A DNA stretch of 64,000 nucleotides from Salinibacterium sp. ZJ70 (GTDB taxonomy: Bacteria; Actinomycetota; Actinomycetes; Actinomycetales; Microbacteriaceae), in NCBI RefSeq assembly GCF_011751865.2, contig NZ_CP061770.1:496001-560000 (forward strand). Direction: 5' to 3'. Shown piece by piece: positions 63,263 through 64,000 of the stretch. Every line of letters starts with the position of its first letter. Position 1 is the first letter of the stretch. The notes beneath the pieces are model-generated. The model ran no database searches. It was not told the origin of the DNA and saw only the letters and a list, made by a program, of their open reading frames with translations. The position numbers and the translations under genes were made by a program.

Positions 63263-64000
63263 ATGACTTCCCCTCGCCTGCCGCTCCTCGCCCTCACGAC
63301 CGCCGCCATCGCGGCGCTCGCGCTCGTCGGCTGCGCCCCTGGCGACACCGACTCGACGAGCGACCGACTGCAGATCGTCGCGTCGACCAACGTCTACGCC
63401 TCGATCGCCTCCGCGATCGCGGGAGACGGCGCGGATGTGGAGGCGATCATCGACGACATCGCCTTGGACCCGCACGAGTACGAAGCAACCACCCGCGATG
63501 CCCTGGCGCTCGACCGTGCCGACCTCGTGATCATGAACGGCGGCGGCTACGACGAGTTCATGAGCACGCTGCTGGGAGCCCAGAGCACGTCCCCCGTCGT
63601 GATCGACGCGGTCGAGATCGCCGATCATGACGACGAAGACGGTGCGCACGCCGGCGAGGATCACGCGGACGATGGGGCCTCCGAGGGGGCCGACGAGCAT
63701 GCGGGGCACGACCACTCCGGGCACGACCACGGCGAGGTGAACGAGCACGTCTGGTACGACCTCCACGCGATGAGCGACCTCGCGCACGAGATCGCGGATG
63801 CGCTCGCCGAGCTCGACCCGGACGGCGCAGCCGAGTACCAGGCGAACGCCGAGGCCTTCGTACGCGACCTCGATGAGGTCCACGAGCGCGCCCACGCGAT
63901 CGCCGACTCCCACGAGGGTCTCCAGGTCGCCTCCACCGAGCCCGTTCCCCACTACCTGCTCGAGCTCGCAGGGCTCTCGGACGCGACACCGGCCGAGTTC
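63263..64000 (+). CDS. Zinc/manganese ABC transporter substrate-binding lipoprotein, N-terminal part (3' end outside window)
   Basis: 246 codons are visible and the gene runs off the window. Signal peptide with lipobox LALVGC and lipidated Cys24, then the cluster A-1 fold: IVASTNVYASIASAIAGDGADVEAIIDD, DPHEYEATTRDA with a metal-ligand His, and EHVWYDLHAMSDL with the second His. Between them is a His/Asp-rich loop (DEHAGHDHSGHDHGEV), a zinc-type feature of ZnuA/AdcA-like proteins. Zur-like box on its promoter. The ABC partners should follow outside the window. Confidence 0.9.
   Translation, partial: MTSPRLPLLALTTAAIAALALVGCAPGDTDSTSDRLQIVASTNVYASIASAIAGDGADVEAIIDDIALDPHEYEATTRDALALDRADLVIMNGGGYDEFMSTLLGAQSTSPVVIDAVEIADHDDEDGAHAGEDHADDGASEGADEHAGHDHSGHDHGEVNEHVWYDLHAMSDLAHEIADALAELDPDGAAEYQANAEAFVRDLDEVHERAHAIADSHEGLQVASTEPVPHYLLELAGLSDATPAEF

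Overview
High-GC, actinobacterial chromosome. Gene content and small signatures (CarD, a fused IspDF, SenX3/RegX3, WXG100, HtaA heme protein, DUF3027 acidic protein, XPB-type helicase, SepX/GlpR-like protein, many leaderless genes) point to the family Microbacteriaceae. It reads as core chromosome: dense gene packing, four-base ATGA/GTGA overlaps, three tRNA genes, and no prophage, insertion sequence or CRISPR.

Layout. 1-2 kb: end of etfA with a coupled cytochrome b-like membrane protein. 2-6.3 kb: coaE and a hydrolase, then phoU divergent from senX3-regX3 across a PHO-box-like triple repeat. 6.4-16.9 kb: the conserved carD-ispDF ... cysS-rlmB series, interrupted by a 5.4-kb iron-regulated gene for a wall-anchored protein with six HtaA-like domains. 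16.9-25.1 kb: DUF4032 protein, membrane protein, MalK-type ATPase with a 14-bp tandem repeat at its 3' end, DsbA-like protein, tRNA-Thr, transporter, nitroreductase and msrB. 25.3-31.3 kb: cold-shock protein, DUF3048 lipoprotein, orphan groEL behind two CIRCE operators, WXG100 protein and a second two-component system. 31.4-43.1 kb: FolP2-like and RibD-like reductases, ABC exporter, XPB helicase and its partner, cold-shock/DUF3027 pair with a poly-aspartate tail, serC, dtxR, NlpC/P60 hydrolase. 43.2-51.1 kb: HNH nuclease, CHAP hydrolase, tRNA-Arg, a thiol-type CsoR/CstR regulator with a small Cys-rich protein, NERD protein, anion permease, acetyltransferase and a membrane-lipase fusion. 51.2-59.4 kb: a 1284-residue superfamily-1 helicase-like protein lacking the Walker A lysine, mscL, a Ruc-like zinc ribbon, 5-formyl-THF cycloligase, galU, rimJ-like, sepX/glpR-like and tRNA-Ala. 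59.5-64 kb: zinc-uptake genes divergent around a Zur-like operator.

How parts work together. Metal control is a theme. A DtxR/IdeR protein with all canonical metal ligands is encoded here, and two DtxR-type boxes bracket the promoter of the heme-uptake gene. A Zur-type box sits on the promoter of a zinc-binding lipoprotein gene next to the UPF0718/DUF1980 permease pair. A CsoR-family repressor faces two matching palindromes. Phosphate control (phoU, senX3-regX3) and heat-shock control (CIRCE-groEL) are also visible.

Thirteen genes have a TANNNT motif placed exactly six bases before the start codon and no ribosome-binding site between, which indicates frequent leaderless transcription. The most unusual objects are the multi-HtaA protein (three 993-bp modules), the decayed helicase-nuclease, the poly-Asp DUF3027 protein, and the CsoR-like repressor with a Cys-Asn-Cys site. 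All functional statements rest on sequence reading only; no database search was run.
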